Positions 6,871 through 14,815 are shown, counted from the stretch's first letter. The stretch is 17,876 nucleotides of DNA from DATGMB01 sp035293845 (GCA_035293845.1 DATGMB010000132.1:1-17876), one strand, 5' to 3'. Notes: generated by a model not told the origin, from the letters alone. Numbers and translations are program-made.

Positions 6871-8511
6871 TCAACGCGTGACCACCCGCCCCGGCAGGGC
6901 GTTGGTCATCTTTCCCTCCTCGATCACCGGGACGCCGTTCACCAGCACAAACCGCATGCCTTCCGATAGCTGGTTGGGTCTTTCGAACGTTGCCAGATCG
7001 CGGATGGTGGCGGGGTCGAAGATCACCACGTCGGCCCACATCCCGGCTTTCAGGACGCCGCGGTCGGCGAGGCGCATCCGCTCCGCCGGGAGGGCGCTGA
7101 ATTTGCGGATGGCGTCTTCGAGCGTCAGCTTATGCTCCTCGCGCACGTACTTCCGCAGGATGCGCGGAAAGGTGCCGTAGGCGCGCGGGTGCGGGTGCTC
7201 CTGGCCGAGCAGGCCGTCCGGCGACGTTCCCTGCGAATCGTTGCAGATCGAGACCCACGGCTGCTGGAGCGCCAGCGTGACGTCCGGTTCGGACATGGCG
7301 AACATGGCCACTTCCGTGAACGCCTGGTCTTCAATTAGCAGATCGAAGACCGTGTCGATCGGGTCCTTGTGCCAGAGCCTGGCGATCTCCGCGATCGTCT
7401 TGCCCTGGAGCGGCAGCAGTTTCGGGTTTTGCACTGCGCTCACCAGGATGGCTTCCGGGCCGGGGACCTCCTGCCATTCGTTGTTCCAGTTGCCGCCGGG
7501 CGTTTCGAGTTCTTTCCGGATGCGCGCGCGCATCGCGGGATCTTTCAGGCGCTCGATCAGTTTGGCGTCGCCGCCATCGTGCGCCCACGGCGGAATCACC
7601 GCGGAGAAAGAATTGAACCAGGCGGTGTAGGCGTAGGTATCGGCGGCAACGTCGATGCCCGCGTCGCGCGCCGCCTGAATGCGCCGCACGATCTCCGGCA
7701 TGCGGCCCCAATTGGCTTTGCCCGCAGCTTTGAGATGCCAGATCTCGACCGGAGTGTGGGCCTCGCGGCCGATGCGGAAGGCCTCATCCAGCGCCGCATC
7801 GATGCCGTCGCCCTCATCGCGGATGTGCGAAGCGTAGATGCCGCCGAACTTCGCGGCCTCGGCGGCGAGGGCGATCAGCTCGTCCGTCTTGGCATACGGC
7901 GCGGGCGCATATTGCAGCGAAGTGGAGAGGCCGATGGCGCCCTCACGCATCGACTGCCGCACCAGATCATTCATGCGCGCGAGCTCGGCGGGCGTGGGTG
8001 CGCGGTCATCATCGCCCAGCACCATGCGGCGCACCTGCGTCGCGCCGACGTAGCTCGCCAGGTTGATCCCCATGCCCTGCTGGCGCAGGCGCGTGAAATA
8101 TTCGCCAAAGGTGTGCCAGTCCGGCAACACCTTGTAGTGCTCGTAAGTGACGCGGTCGGCCTTTATAATAGACTCATTCAGGGGAGCGATGGAGTTGCCC
8201 TCGCCCGTGATTTCGGTCGTGATGCCCTGGTAGATTTTGGAAGGCAGGTGCGGATCGACCAGGATCGTCAGCTCGGATTGCCCGAGCATGTCGATGAAGC
8301 CGGGGGCGACCACCATGCCGCGGGCATCGATCGTCCGCTTCGCCGGCGCACCATCGAGCTTGCCGATGGCGGCGATGCGGCCGTTGCGGATGGCGAGGTC
8401 GGCGGCGTACCAGGGCGAGCCGGTGCCGTCCACGATGTGGCCGTTGCGGATGACCACGTCATACGGCTGCGCGGCCGCCGCGAACAGCAGTACCGGAAGG
8501 AGAAAAGGCAT
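6871..8511 (-). CDS. Exported D-aminoacylase-like amidohydrolase lacking HxH
   Basis: A 546-residue protein of the N-acyl-D-amino-acid deacylase/dihydroorotase-like amidohydrolase family, whose members hydrolyse N-acyl groups with a zinc centre. MPFLLPVLLFAAAAQ is a short signal peptide, so it probably acts outside the cytoplasm. The N-terminal beta region (17-65) has VVIRNGHIVDGTG. Other family elements are IYASHIRDEGDG, EIWHLKAAGK, the C-terminal NDSQG around the expected catalytic Asp, and GMWADVVIFDP. The HxH normally following PGFID is missing: residues 74-80 read DMLGQSE. The usual metal-bridging Cys segment reads TEITGEGNS. Metal binding is therefore altered or activity changed; the substrate is unknown. 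The frame extends upstream to 8622, but the start at 8511 gives the signal peptide. CATAAT seven bases upstream and no Shine-Dalgarno suggest a leaderless mRNA. Confidence 0.85.
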   Translation of the reverse strand: MPFLLPVLLFAAAAQPYDVVIRNGHIVDGTGSPWYAADLAIRNGRIAAIGKLDGAPAKRTIDARGMVVAPGFIDMLGQSELTILVDPHLPSKIYQGITTEITGEGNSIAPLNESIIKADRVTYEHYKVLPDWHTFGEYFTRLRQQGMGINLASYVGATQVRRMVLGDDDRAPTPAELARMNDLVRQSMREGAIGLSTSLQYAPAPYAKTDELIALAAEAAKFGGIYASHIRDEGDGIDAALDEAFRIGREAHTPVEIWHLKAAGKANWGRMPEIVRRIQAARDAGIDVAADTYAYTAWFNSFSAVIPPWAHDGGDAKLIERLKDPAMRARIRKELETPGGNWNNEWQEVPGPEAILVSAVQNPKLLPLQGKTIAEIARLWHKDPIDTVFDLLIEDQAFTEVAMFAMSEPDVTLALQQPWVSICNDSQGTSPDGLLGQEHPHPRAYGTFPRILRKYVREEHKLTLEDAIRKFSALPAERMRLADRGVLKAGMWADVVIFDPATIRDLATFERPNQLSEGMRFVLVNGVPVIEEGKMTNALPGRVVTR

Positions 8512-10447
8512 GTGTCGATTATGGCGTAACCGGGAAGCGGCAGTAAGCATCCAACGGCTCTTGAAAAACAAGGTTCTCATTCCGCTCCTGCTGCCGGCTG
8601 TCGCGCTGGCCCAGACCGTCACTTACACCATTTCGACCGTGGCCGGCAACAACGGCAACGGGGCCGGCTATTCCGGCGACGGCGCGCCCGCCGTGAACGC
8701 ACAGCTCTGGCAGCCGACCGGCGTGCTGGTGGATAAGAGCGGCAACATTTTCATCGCCGACCAGGTGAACAACGTCATCCGCGAAGTCACTACCGATGGC
8801 AACATCAAGACCGTCGCAGGCAGCAACATCCAGGGCTACAGCGGAGACGGCGCGGCGGCCACCAAGGCGGAGCTCAATCATCCCGTGGCGCTCGCCATCG
8901 ATTCGGGCGGCAACATCTATTTCAGCGACATCAGCAACGACATCGTTCGCAAGTTTTCGGTCGGCGGCAACATCTCGACCGTTGCCGGCAGCTACACCGT
9001 GTATACACAGACCGGCAACCCGCTCGGCGGCTACGCCGGGGACGGCTCGACCGCAACCAACGCGCTGCTGAATCTGCCGTACGGCGTGGCCGTCGATAAC
9101 TCGGGGAACATTTACATCGCGGACACGCTGAATCACCGCATCCGCAAAGTCAACGCTTCCAACGGAAACATCGGCACCATCGCGGGCAACGGCACGCAGG
9201 GCACCGCCGACACCGGCGCGGCACTCAACGCGCATCTCAACAGCCCCCGCGGTGTCGCGGTGGATGCGAGCGGCAATGTGTACATCGCGGATACCGGGAA
9301 CAACCGGGTCCTGAAGCTTTCGAACGGCGCGCTCACCACCGTCGCCGGCACGGGCACGGCCGGTTTCGCAGGCGATAACGGTCTCGCCACCAACGCCCAA
9401 CTATGGGGGCCCCGCGGCGTGGCGGTGGATACCGCCGGCAATGTCTACATCGCGGATTACACCAATCAGCGCATCCGCATGGTCTCGAGCAACGGCATCA
9501 TCACCACGATCGCGGGTAACGGCCATACGGGCTACAGCGGCGATGGCGGCCCCGGAACCGGCGCCATGCTGTACCAGCCCTCCGGCGTCGCCGTGGATTC
9601 GAAGTTCAACGTGTACGTCGCGGATACGAGCAACAACGTCATCCGCATGCTGACGCCGTCGAGCGCCCCGAACGGCGGCGGCGCGCCGCCCGCAATTCGC
9701 ACGAGCCAGGGCGTGATCGGCGCCGGCGGATTCGGCGGGCTCAGCGGCACAGCGCCCGGTTCGTGGATCGAGATTTACGGTAGCAATCTTGCGCCGGCCG
9801 GCGATTCGCGCACGTGGAACGGCTCGGATTTCAGCGGGATCAATGCGCCGAACCAGCTCGACGGCACCACCGTGACGATCGGCGGCGTGCCCGCGTACGT
9901 CTCGTACATCAGCCCGGGGCAGGTGAACGCGGAAGTGCCCGCCGGCGTCGGCACCGGGCCGCAGCCGGTTACGGTGAGCACGGCGAACGGCACCAGCGCG
10001 GCCGCCAGCATCACCGTGAGCCCGCTCCAGCCGGCGCTGCTCGCGCTGCCGGCGTGGAACGTGGGCGGCAATCAATATGTGACCGCGACGTTTACGGACG
10101 GCCAGACGTTCGTCGGCCCGGTGGGCGCTTTCGCGGGCGTAACCTCGCGGCCCGCCAAGCCGGGCGAGACGATCGTGCTGTACGGCATCGGCTTCGGCCC
10201 GGTGGGCTCGGGCGCGCAGTTCGGGCAGATCGTGCAGCAGCTCAATAACCTGGTCACACCGGTGCAGTTCCAGTTGGGAGGCACCGCGGCCGTGCTGACG
10301 TATTTCGGCCTCGGACCGGGGGAAGTGGGCCTGTACCAGTTCAACCTGGTCGTCCCGCCGATCGCGCCCGGAAATGCCGTGCCGCTGACGTTCACGCTGG
10401 GAACGCAAAACGGCGCGCAGACGTTGGTCACGGCGATCGGAAATTGA
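8510..10447 (+). CDS. Exported NHL-repeat beta-propeller protein with Solibacter-type C-terminus
   Basis: An exported protein of 645 residues from ATG 8510, or 628 from TTG 8561. The TTG gives a textbook signal peptide (KNKVLIPLLLPAVALAQ), while the ATG adds a 17-residue polar lead; neither has a clear Shine-Dalgarno. Six NHL-type repeats follow, each with a core like GVAVDxxGNVYIADxxNxRIR and a linker like TVAGxGxxGYSGDG, predicting a six-bladed propeller. The last 230 or so residues (from about GSWIEIYGSNLAP) contain IPT/Ig-like segments with VPAYVSYISPGQVNAEVP and ETIVLYGIGFGPV. They match my memory of the Solibacter C-terminal domain (TIGR03437). Such proteins are thought to bind or display at the surface; no catalytic motif is visible. 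It is divergent from the amidohydrolase, with almost no space between the starts. Confidence 0.85.
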   Translation: MCRLWRNREAAVSIQRLLKNKVLIPLLLPAVALAQTVTYTISTVAGNNGNGAGYSGDGAPAVNAQLWQPTGVLVDKSGNIFIADQVNNVIREVTTDGNIKTVAGSNIQGYSGDGAAATKAELNHPVALAIDSGGNIYFSDISNDIVRKFSVGGNISTVAGSYTVYTQTGNPLGGYAGDGSTATNALLNLPYGVAVDNSGNIYIADTLNHRIRKVNASNGNIGTIAGNGTQGTADTGAALNAHLNSPRGVAVDASGNVYIADTGNNRVLKLSNGALTTVAGTGTAGFAGDNGLATNAQLWGPRGVAVDTAGNVYIADYTNQRIRMVSSNGIITTIAGNGHTGYSGDGGPGTGAMLYQPSGVAVDSKFNVYVADTSNNVIRMLTPSSAPNGGGAPPAIRTSQGVIGAGGFGGLSGTAPGSWIEIYGSNLAPAGDSRTWNGSDFSGINAPNQLDGTTVTIGGVPAYVSYISPGQVNAEVPAGVGTGPQPVTVSTANGTSAAASITVSPLQPALLALPAWNVGGNQYVTATFTDGQTFVGPVGAFAGVTSRPAKPGETIVLYGIGFGPVGSGAQFGQIVQQLNNLVTPVQFQLGGTAAVLTYFGLGPGEVGLYQFNLVVPPIAPGNAVPLTFTLGTQNGAQTLVTAIGN

Positions 10448-10459
10448 GCCCGCCAGAGC

Positions 10460-10486
10460 GCGCTCGGCTCATTTTGAGCCGAGCGC
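10460..10486. promoter_or_regulatory. 27-bp palindrome, first copy of GGCTCATTTTGAGCC
   Basis: Perfect 12-bp arms (GCGCTCGGCTCA and its complement) flank TTT, 12 bases after the NHL gene stop. It could end the NHL transcript, but it lacks a following T-run, and its 15-bp core recurs 64 bp downstream, which favours an operator. Confidence 0.5.
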
Positions 10487-10529
10487 ATCCGCCAAGTTGT
10501 TGATTCCGCAAGGGCGCCTTCCCTCGCAT

Positions 10530-10544
10530 GGCTCATTTTGAGCC
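10530..10544. promoter_or_regulatory. Second copy of the palindrome GGCTCATTTTGAGCC
   Basis: It has the same 15-bp core as at 10466-10480 with 6-bp arms, but without the flanking extension. Centre-to-centre distance is 64 bp, about six helical turns, so proteins bound at the two sites would lie on the same DNA face. It sits 112 bases before the padR start. Confidence 0.45.
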
Positions 10545-10618
10545 GGCGCGGCCCAAATCATGGGCACGTGCAGGTTCTTTTTCGGCCATCCGCAGCTAAC
10601 AACCTCGCGCCGCACCCG

Positions 10619-10660
10619 TCCATATGTCCGACCGCCTTATATGGGAGCCAAACATATGGA
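10619..10660. promoter_or_regulatory. Inverted repeat over the padR RBS and start, probable operator
   Basis: TCCATATGT (10619-10627) and ACATATGGA (10652-10660) are perfect 9-bp arms separated by 24 bases. The right arm covers the padR start codon and the spacer holds TATATGG and the GGGAG ribosome binding site. PadR proteins commonly bind AT-rich dyads of the ATGT...ACAT kind and repress their own operon. Autoregulation here is inferred. Confidence 0.5.
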
Positions 10661-10994
10661 AGTCCCTGACGCCGAATGGAAGAAAGGGAGCGCCGAGCTC
10701 CTGGTGCTCTCGTTGCTCGAAGACCAGCCGCGCCACGGCTATGACATCTCGAAGGCGATCGAGATGCGCTCCGGAGGCGCGCTGAAGTTTCACGTCACCT
10801 CGCTCTATCCCCTGCTGCACCGGCTGGAGGAACAGCAGTGGATCGAAGGGCGCTGGGTGGAGAAAGCCGGACAGCGCCGGCGGCGGTATTACCGGCTGAC
10901 CGCGCAAGGGCGCAAGGTGCTCCGCTCGCAGCAGAGGAGCTGGCTCAATTTTGTGGCCGCGATCGGCCGCGTCACGGGGTTGGAAAATGCCTGA
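10656..10994 (+). CDS. PadR-family transcriptional regulator
   Basis: A 112-residue winged-helix regulator. The core spans about 8-95: GSAELLVLSLLEDQPRHGYD, then SLYPLLHRLEEQQWI, then RRRYYRLTAQGRKVL, which are typical PadR recognition helix and wing signatures. The frame is open further upstream (ATG 10560 and 10641). ATG 10656 is preferred because GGGAG at 10643-10647 lies eight bases before it and because PadR proteins begin just before this helix. Its last eight bases overlap the start of the permease gene (ATGCCTGA), so it heads a coupled three-gene operon. In Acidobacteria a PadR subgroup is regularly paired with such permeases. It likely represses this operon through the inverted repeat over its own start; the inducer is unknown. 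Confidence 0.9.
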   Translation: MEVPDAEWKKGSAELLVLSLLEDQPRHGYDISKAIEMRSGGALKFHVTSLYPLLHRLEEQQWIEGRWVEKAGQRRRRYYRLTAQGRKVLRSQQRSWLNFVAAIGRVTGLENA

Positions 10995-13704
10995 TTGGAA
11001 CGATCTGGTCCGGCGGCGCCTGGCGCCGCTCTCGCTGCCGGCGGCGGAAGAGGCCGGTTTGGCCGAGGAACTCTCGCAGCACCTGGAAGACCGGTACCGC
11101 GAGCTGCTGAGCGGCGGGACGGAAGAGGCCGACGCCTACGAAATCGTGGCCGCGGAACTCGACGACACCGCCCGGCTGCGGCGGCGCGCGGCACTGCCGG
11201 AGATGCCGCCGGCCGGCGGTCCGCGATCCGGCAGCTTCGGTACGGACCTGGCGCGCGACCTGCGATACACCTTCCGCACGATGCGCCAGAGCCCGCTCTT
11301 CGTGACTTTCGTCGTGGGCACGCTGGCGCTCGGGATCGGCGCGAATACCACGGTGTTCACGGTGGTGAACGGCCTGATCCTCAATCCGCTGCCGGTGCGC
11401 GATGCCGCGCGGCTGGTGGCAGTCGCCTCCGCTGAGGTTGCCGGCAGATCCCAATCGGCGACGCCGTTACCGCTTTCGTATCCCGACCTCCGCGATTACC
11501 GCGAGCGCAATCAGGTCTTCTCGGAGCTGGCCGGCTACACCTCGCCGCGCCTCGTGACGCTCGAAGAACACGGCGCCACGCAGAGCATGTTCGCCGAACT
11601 GGTGACCGCCAACTACTTCGCGGCGCTCGATCTTACGCCCGCTCGGGGCCGCTTCTTTCTATCCGAAGAGGACAGCGCGCCGGGCGCGCATCCGGTCGCG
11701 GTGATGAACTACGCCACCTGGCAGAGGCGCTTCGGCGGCGAGGCAATCCTCGGCCGTATTCTTCGGGTGAACGGCCTCGCCCTCACCGTGGTCGGCGTCG
11801 CGCCGCCCGGGTTCATTGGAGTGAATGCCGTCTTCGGTCCCGACCTGTGGATTCCCGCTGCGATGGCGGAGCCGCTGTTTCCCTCGACAATGCGCAATGC
11901 CTGGATCGACCGTGGCCAGGCCGCTTTTTTCGGGGTGGGACGGCTCCGTCCCGGCCTGACGCTCGAGCGCGCCAACGGCAACATGGCCGGCATCGCTGCG
12001 GCGCTGGCGCGCGAGTTTCCAAATATCGACCAGGGGCACGCCGCCACAGTCCAGCCGATCCGCGAGGCCATCCTCGCCACCGCGGGGGGCCCGGCATCGT
12101 CGTCCATTTTCTTCGCCAGCGCGGCGCTGCTGGCGGTGGTGGGCATCGTGCTGCTCATCGCGTGCTCGAACGTGGCCAATCTGCTGCTGGCGCGCTCTGC
12201 GGCGCGACGCCAGGAAATTGCCGTGCGAATGGCGATGGGCGCCAGCCGCGCGCGTCTGGTGCGTCAGATGCTGACCGAGAGCCTCCTGCTGGGCTTGCTC
12301 GGCGGGGCGCTGGGCGTGGCGGCCGGCTATGCCGGACTGCGGCTGGTCTATGGCATGCTTCCGGGCGGCGCGAATTTTGCCCCGCCGCGGCTGGACGCCA
12401 CCGTGTTCGGATTCGCGCTTGTGCTCTCGCTGGCAACCGGCCTGCTGTTCGGCCTGATCCCGGCGTTTAAGGCATCGAGTGCCGGCGTGGCGGAAGCGCT
12501 GAAGGAAGAGGCGCGTACGATCGGCCGCAGCCGCCGCCGCGTAACCATCTCCAGCGCGCTGCTGGTGGGCCAGGTGGCGCTCTCATTCATCCTGCTGATC
12601 ACGGCCGCACTCGTGCTGCGCAGCATCGGCCGCGCTTACCAGATGAATCCGGGATTTCAGACCGCGCATCTGGCGGTTTTCACCGTCAGCCCCGGCCAAG
12701 CCGGCTACTCGAAAGCGCAGACACGCGCGTTTTACAAGGACGTGCGCGAGCGCGTGGCGGCCCTGCCCGGCATTCAATCGGCATCCTGGGCGTCGAACGT
12801 GCCGCTGTGGGCGCGGCCGCTGAGCGGAATCGAGGTGGAAGGCTGGCAGAAGCGATCGCAGGCCGATACCGTTCGCGCGATCGTCAACACGGTGGACGTC
12901 AGTTATTTCGAGACCGCTGGCGTTGCGCTCGAGAACGGGCGCGAATTCACCGCACTCGACCGCGACACCTCGGCGCCGGTCGCCATCGTCAACGAAAAAA
13001 TGGCCCGTGACTACTGGCCCTCGGGCGCGCTGGGCAAGCGCATCCGGTTGCCGGGCGAGACACCGATGCGAGAGATCGTCGGCATCGCGCGGAACGCCAA
13101 TTACACTACGTGGGGCGAGCTGCCGCAGGCGTGCGTGTACGTGCCCCTCGCGCAGAACGATTCCGAAACGATGAATCTCTATATCCGGACGGCACACGAC
13201 CCGCGCCTCATGATGGAGCCCGCGGAACGCGTGGTACATGCCGCCGGGCCGATGGTGCTGATGATGGGCCAGCGCACCGGCCGCGAGATCGTCGAGGGCG
13301 GGCTGTTCCAGGCGCGCGTGGTGGTGGTCCTGCTGACGGTCTTCGGGTTGCTCGCCCTCGGCTTGGCCAGCATCGGACTGTACGGGATCCTCGCGTACTC
13401 CGTGGCCCGCCGGCGGCGGGAGATCGGGGTACGCCTGGCGCTCGGGGCGAGCCGCGCGAGCGTGCTGCGGCTGATCATCGGCGAGGGAATGACGCTGGTC
13501 CTGGTAGGCCTCGCCATCGGGTTCGTGACGGCGTTGGCGGCCGGGCGGCTGCTGAGCCGCATGCTGTACGGCGTCAGCGCGAGCGACCCGCTCAGCCTCG
13601 CCGCCGCAGTGGCGGTCCTTTCGGCGGTGGCGCTGCTGGCGTGCTACTTGCCGGCGCGGTGGGCCACCCGCGTCGATCCGCTCACGGCGCTGCGGGAGTC
13701 ATGA
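10987..13704 (+). CDS. Duplicated FtsX/MacB-type permease (acidobacterial orphan permease, ADOP)
   Basis: A 905-residue membrane protein with two copies of the MacB/FtsX permease unit. A soluble prefix (1-80, MPDWNDLVRRRLAPLSLPAA onward) is typical of acidobacterial duplicated permeases. TM1 lies near 100-135, followed by a large periplasmic domain. The first FtsX block is near 365-490 (IACSNVANLLLARSAARRQE, then MAMGASR), another TM near 518-540, a second periplasmic domain, and the second FtsX block near 776-905 (YSVARRRREIGVRLALGASR). No ATP-binding gene is adjacent, as known for this family, so the energy source and substrate are unclear. The frame opens at 10951, but ATG 10987 starts the conserved prefix and overlaps padR by eight bases. 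The stop overlaps the next start (ATGA). It is probably an export or envelope-stress component; function is inferred. Confidence 0.9.
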   Translation: MPDWNDLVRRRLAPLSLPAAEEAGLAEELSQHLEDRYRELLSGGTEEADAYEIVAAELDDTARLRRRAALPEMPPAGGPRSGSFGTDLARDLRYTFRTMRQSPLFVTFVVGTLALGIGANTTVFTVVNGLILNPLPVRDAARLVAVASAEVAGRSQSATPLPLSYPDLRDYRERNQVFSELAGYTSPRLVTLEEHGATQSMFAELVTANYFAALDLTPARGRFFLSEEDSAPGAHPVAVMNYATWQRRFGGEAILGRILRVNGLALTVVGVAPPGFIGVNAVFGPDLWIPAAMAEPLFPSTMRNAWIDRGQAAFFGVGRLRPGLTLERANGNMAGIAAALAREFPNIDQGHAATVQPIREAILATAGGPASSSIFFASAALLAVVGIVLLIACSNVANLLLARSAARRQEIAVRMAMGASRARLVRQMLTESLLLGLLGGALGVAAGYAGLRLVYGMLPGGANFAPPRLDATVFGFALVLSLATGLLFGLIPAFKASSAGVAEALKEEARTIGRSRRRVTISSALLVGQVALSFILLITAALVLRSIGRAYQMNPGFQTAHLAVFTVSPGQAGYSKAQTRAFYKDVRERVAALPGIQSASWASNVPLWARPLSGIEVEGWQKRSQADTVRAIVNTVDVSYFETAGVALENGREFTALDRDTSAPVAIVNEKMARDYWPSGALGKRIRLPGETPMREIVGIARNANYTTWGELPQACVYVPLAQNDSETMNLYIRTAHDPRLMMEPAERVVHAAGPMVLMMGQRTGREIVEGGLFQARVVVVLLTVFGLLALGLASIGLYGILAYSVARRRREIGVRLALGASRASVLRLIIGEGMTLVLVGLAIGFVTALAAGRLLSRMLYGVSASDPLSLAAAVAVLSAVALLACYLPARWATRVDPLTALRES

Positions 13705-14345
13705 AGCCCGGGCCCACCACCGTGCGGCTCCTCTGGTCCGCCACCGTGCTGCTGGCGGCGATCGGTGTGGCGGCCGTGGTTCATCGCATGTTTTTGCTGC
13801 GATCGCCGGGGATGGATTTCGACGCCGGCTTCGCCCGGCATCCCGCGCTGACGCTGTTCCACATCGTCCCCGGCCTGATCTTCATGGTGCTCGGGCCGCT
13901 CCAGTTCGTGCGCGGTCTGCGCAGCCGCCGGCCGGCACTGCACCGGTGGGCGGGCCGGGCGGTAGCGGCATCGGCGCTGGTGATCGGCATCACGGCGCTG
14001 ATCATGGGGCCGCAGATGGCGATCGGCGGCGTGAACGAAGCCTCCGCCACCACGCTGTTCGCTCTCGTGTTCCTGTTCGGCCTGGCGAAGGGCTGGATCG
14101 CGATCCGGCGCGGCAAGACGGCGGAGCACCGCGAGTGGATGATCCGGGCCTTCGCGATCGGCCTGGCCGTGGCGGGAATCCGGCCGATCGTCGGCCTCTT
14201 CTTCGCGACCAGCCGGCTCACGCATTGGTCGCCGCGCGACTTCTTCGGCGCGGCGTTTTGGATTGGATTTACGCTGCACCTGATGGCGGCCGAGGTGTGG
14301 ATCGGCCACACCAGACGCCTCGCGGCGGCCGCCGGAACCGAATAA
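13701..14345 (+). CDS. DUF2306-like polytopic membrane protein
   Basis: A 214-residue integral membrane protein with about six hydrophobic segments (10-28, 52-70, 88-108, 118-136, 150-172 and 184-205). Conserved-looking histidines lie at or near helix ends: FHIVPG, ALHRWAGR, AEHREWMIRAF and LHLMAAE. This pattern fits the DUF2306 family, whose function is unknown; helix-end histidines hint at haem or metal binding, but that is speculation. The frame is open upstream as a shadow of the permease. The ATG at 13701 sits in ATGA, overlapping the permease stop by four bases, with GGGAG at 13694-13698. It is therefore co-translated with the permease and under the same PadR control. The stop TAA (14343-14345) runs into the A-run of the opposite-strand terminator. 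Confidence 0.82.
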   Translation: MKPGPTTVRLLWSATVLLAAIGVAAVVHRMFLLRSPGMDFDAGFARHPALTLFHIVPGLIFMVLGPLQFVRGLRSRRPALHRWAGRAVAASALVIGITALIMGPQMAIGGVNEASATTLFALVFLFGLAKGWIAIRRGKTAEHREWMIRAFAIGLAVAGIRPIVGLFFATSRLTHWSPRDFFGAAFWIGFTLHLMAAEVWIGHTRRLAAAAGTE

Positions 14346-14383
14346 AAAAAGCGGCCTCCCTGCACTTCGGCAGGAGAGGCCGC
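14344..14383 (-). terminator. Intrinsic terminator for the small secreted protein gene
   Basis: GCGGCCTCCCTGC (14351-14363) pairs with GCAGGAGAGGCCGC (14370-14383) with one bulge around a 6-base loop. Read on the minus strand, the stem is followed by seven T residues (14350-14344), a classical rho-independent terminator 37 bases after the small gene's stop. It may also halt + strand transcription of the permease operon, but there it lacks a T-run. Confidence 0.85.
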
Positions 14384-14420
14384 CGGAACAGTTTACCGGC
14401 GCGACGGCCGGCATGCGGAG

Positions 14421-14801
14421 TTAGTTGGTGCTACCCCGCTTGGCGGTAAACTCGCGCGGTCCGCCACGGCCCATATCGACGGTCAGCTTCATCTCGTCGC
14501 CGTTGACAACGCCCTTGTAGTGCGAGGTTACGGTGTTGCCGTTGAACTCGCGCACCACATCGAACGTCACGGTGTCGCCTTCGACTTTGCCGTTGGTGAT
14601 CTGGGTCTCCTGGCCGCCCATGCCGGGCACCGAACCGGTCAGGTTGTTGCCATCTGCCTTCAGCGTGATGGTCACCTGACGGGCGGGCCCGCCGTTGCGG
14701 CCGGGTTGTTCATAGGTCCACTTGCCGCTGACATCGGCCGCGAAAACGGCCATCGCCAGGGAAAGCAGAAGCGTGGTTACAAAAAGCAGCTTTTTGGTCA
14801 T
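14421..14801 (-). CDS. Small secreted beta-rich protein, ADVSGKW family, unknown function
   Basis: A 126-residue protein with a clear signal peptide (TKKLLFVTTLLLSLAMAVFA, residues 2-21, probable cleavage before ADVSGKW). The mature domain of about 105 residues alternates short hydrophobic strands and Gly/Asn/Asp turns (VTITLKADGNNLTGSV, TVTFDVVREFNGNTV, DEMKLTVDM), suggesting a small lipocalin-like beta barrel. Similar short proteins recur in Acidobacteria (recollection), without a known role. The start at 14801 has AAGAGGT at 14806-14812, four bases upstream. A 7-bp hairpin precedes the RBS and a strong terminator follows the gene, so it is transcribed alone. It lies on the same strand as the upstream VPS10-like gene, 101 bases away, with no evidence of co-transcription. 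Confidence 0.8.
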   Translation of the reverse strand: MTKKLLFVTTLLLSLAMAVFAADVSGKWTYEQPGRNGGPARQVTITLKADGNNLTGSVPGMGGQETQITNGKVEGDTVTFDVVREFNGNTVTSHYKGVVNGDEMKLTVDMGRGGPREFTAKRGSTN

Positions 14802-14815
14802 AGTGACCTCTTAGG

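Noticed and set aside
7369..8529. A 386-codon open frame on the + strand opposite the amidohydrolase
   Set aside because: It lies entirely antisense to a well-supported gene, shows no domain or signal peptide, and has the Arg/Ala/Gly-rich composition of a GC-rich shadow frame.
9401..10408. A 335-codon minus-strand open frame opposite the NHL gene
   Set aside because: Arg/His/Ala-rich translation without motifs; the + strand shows clear NHL repeats throughout.
14390..14452. Inverted repeat AGTTTACCG (14390-14398) with CGGTAAACT (14444-14452)
   Set aside because: The right arm lies inside the coding end of the small secreted gene, and a better terminator exists at 14344-14383. Probably coincidental.
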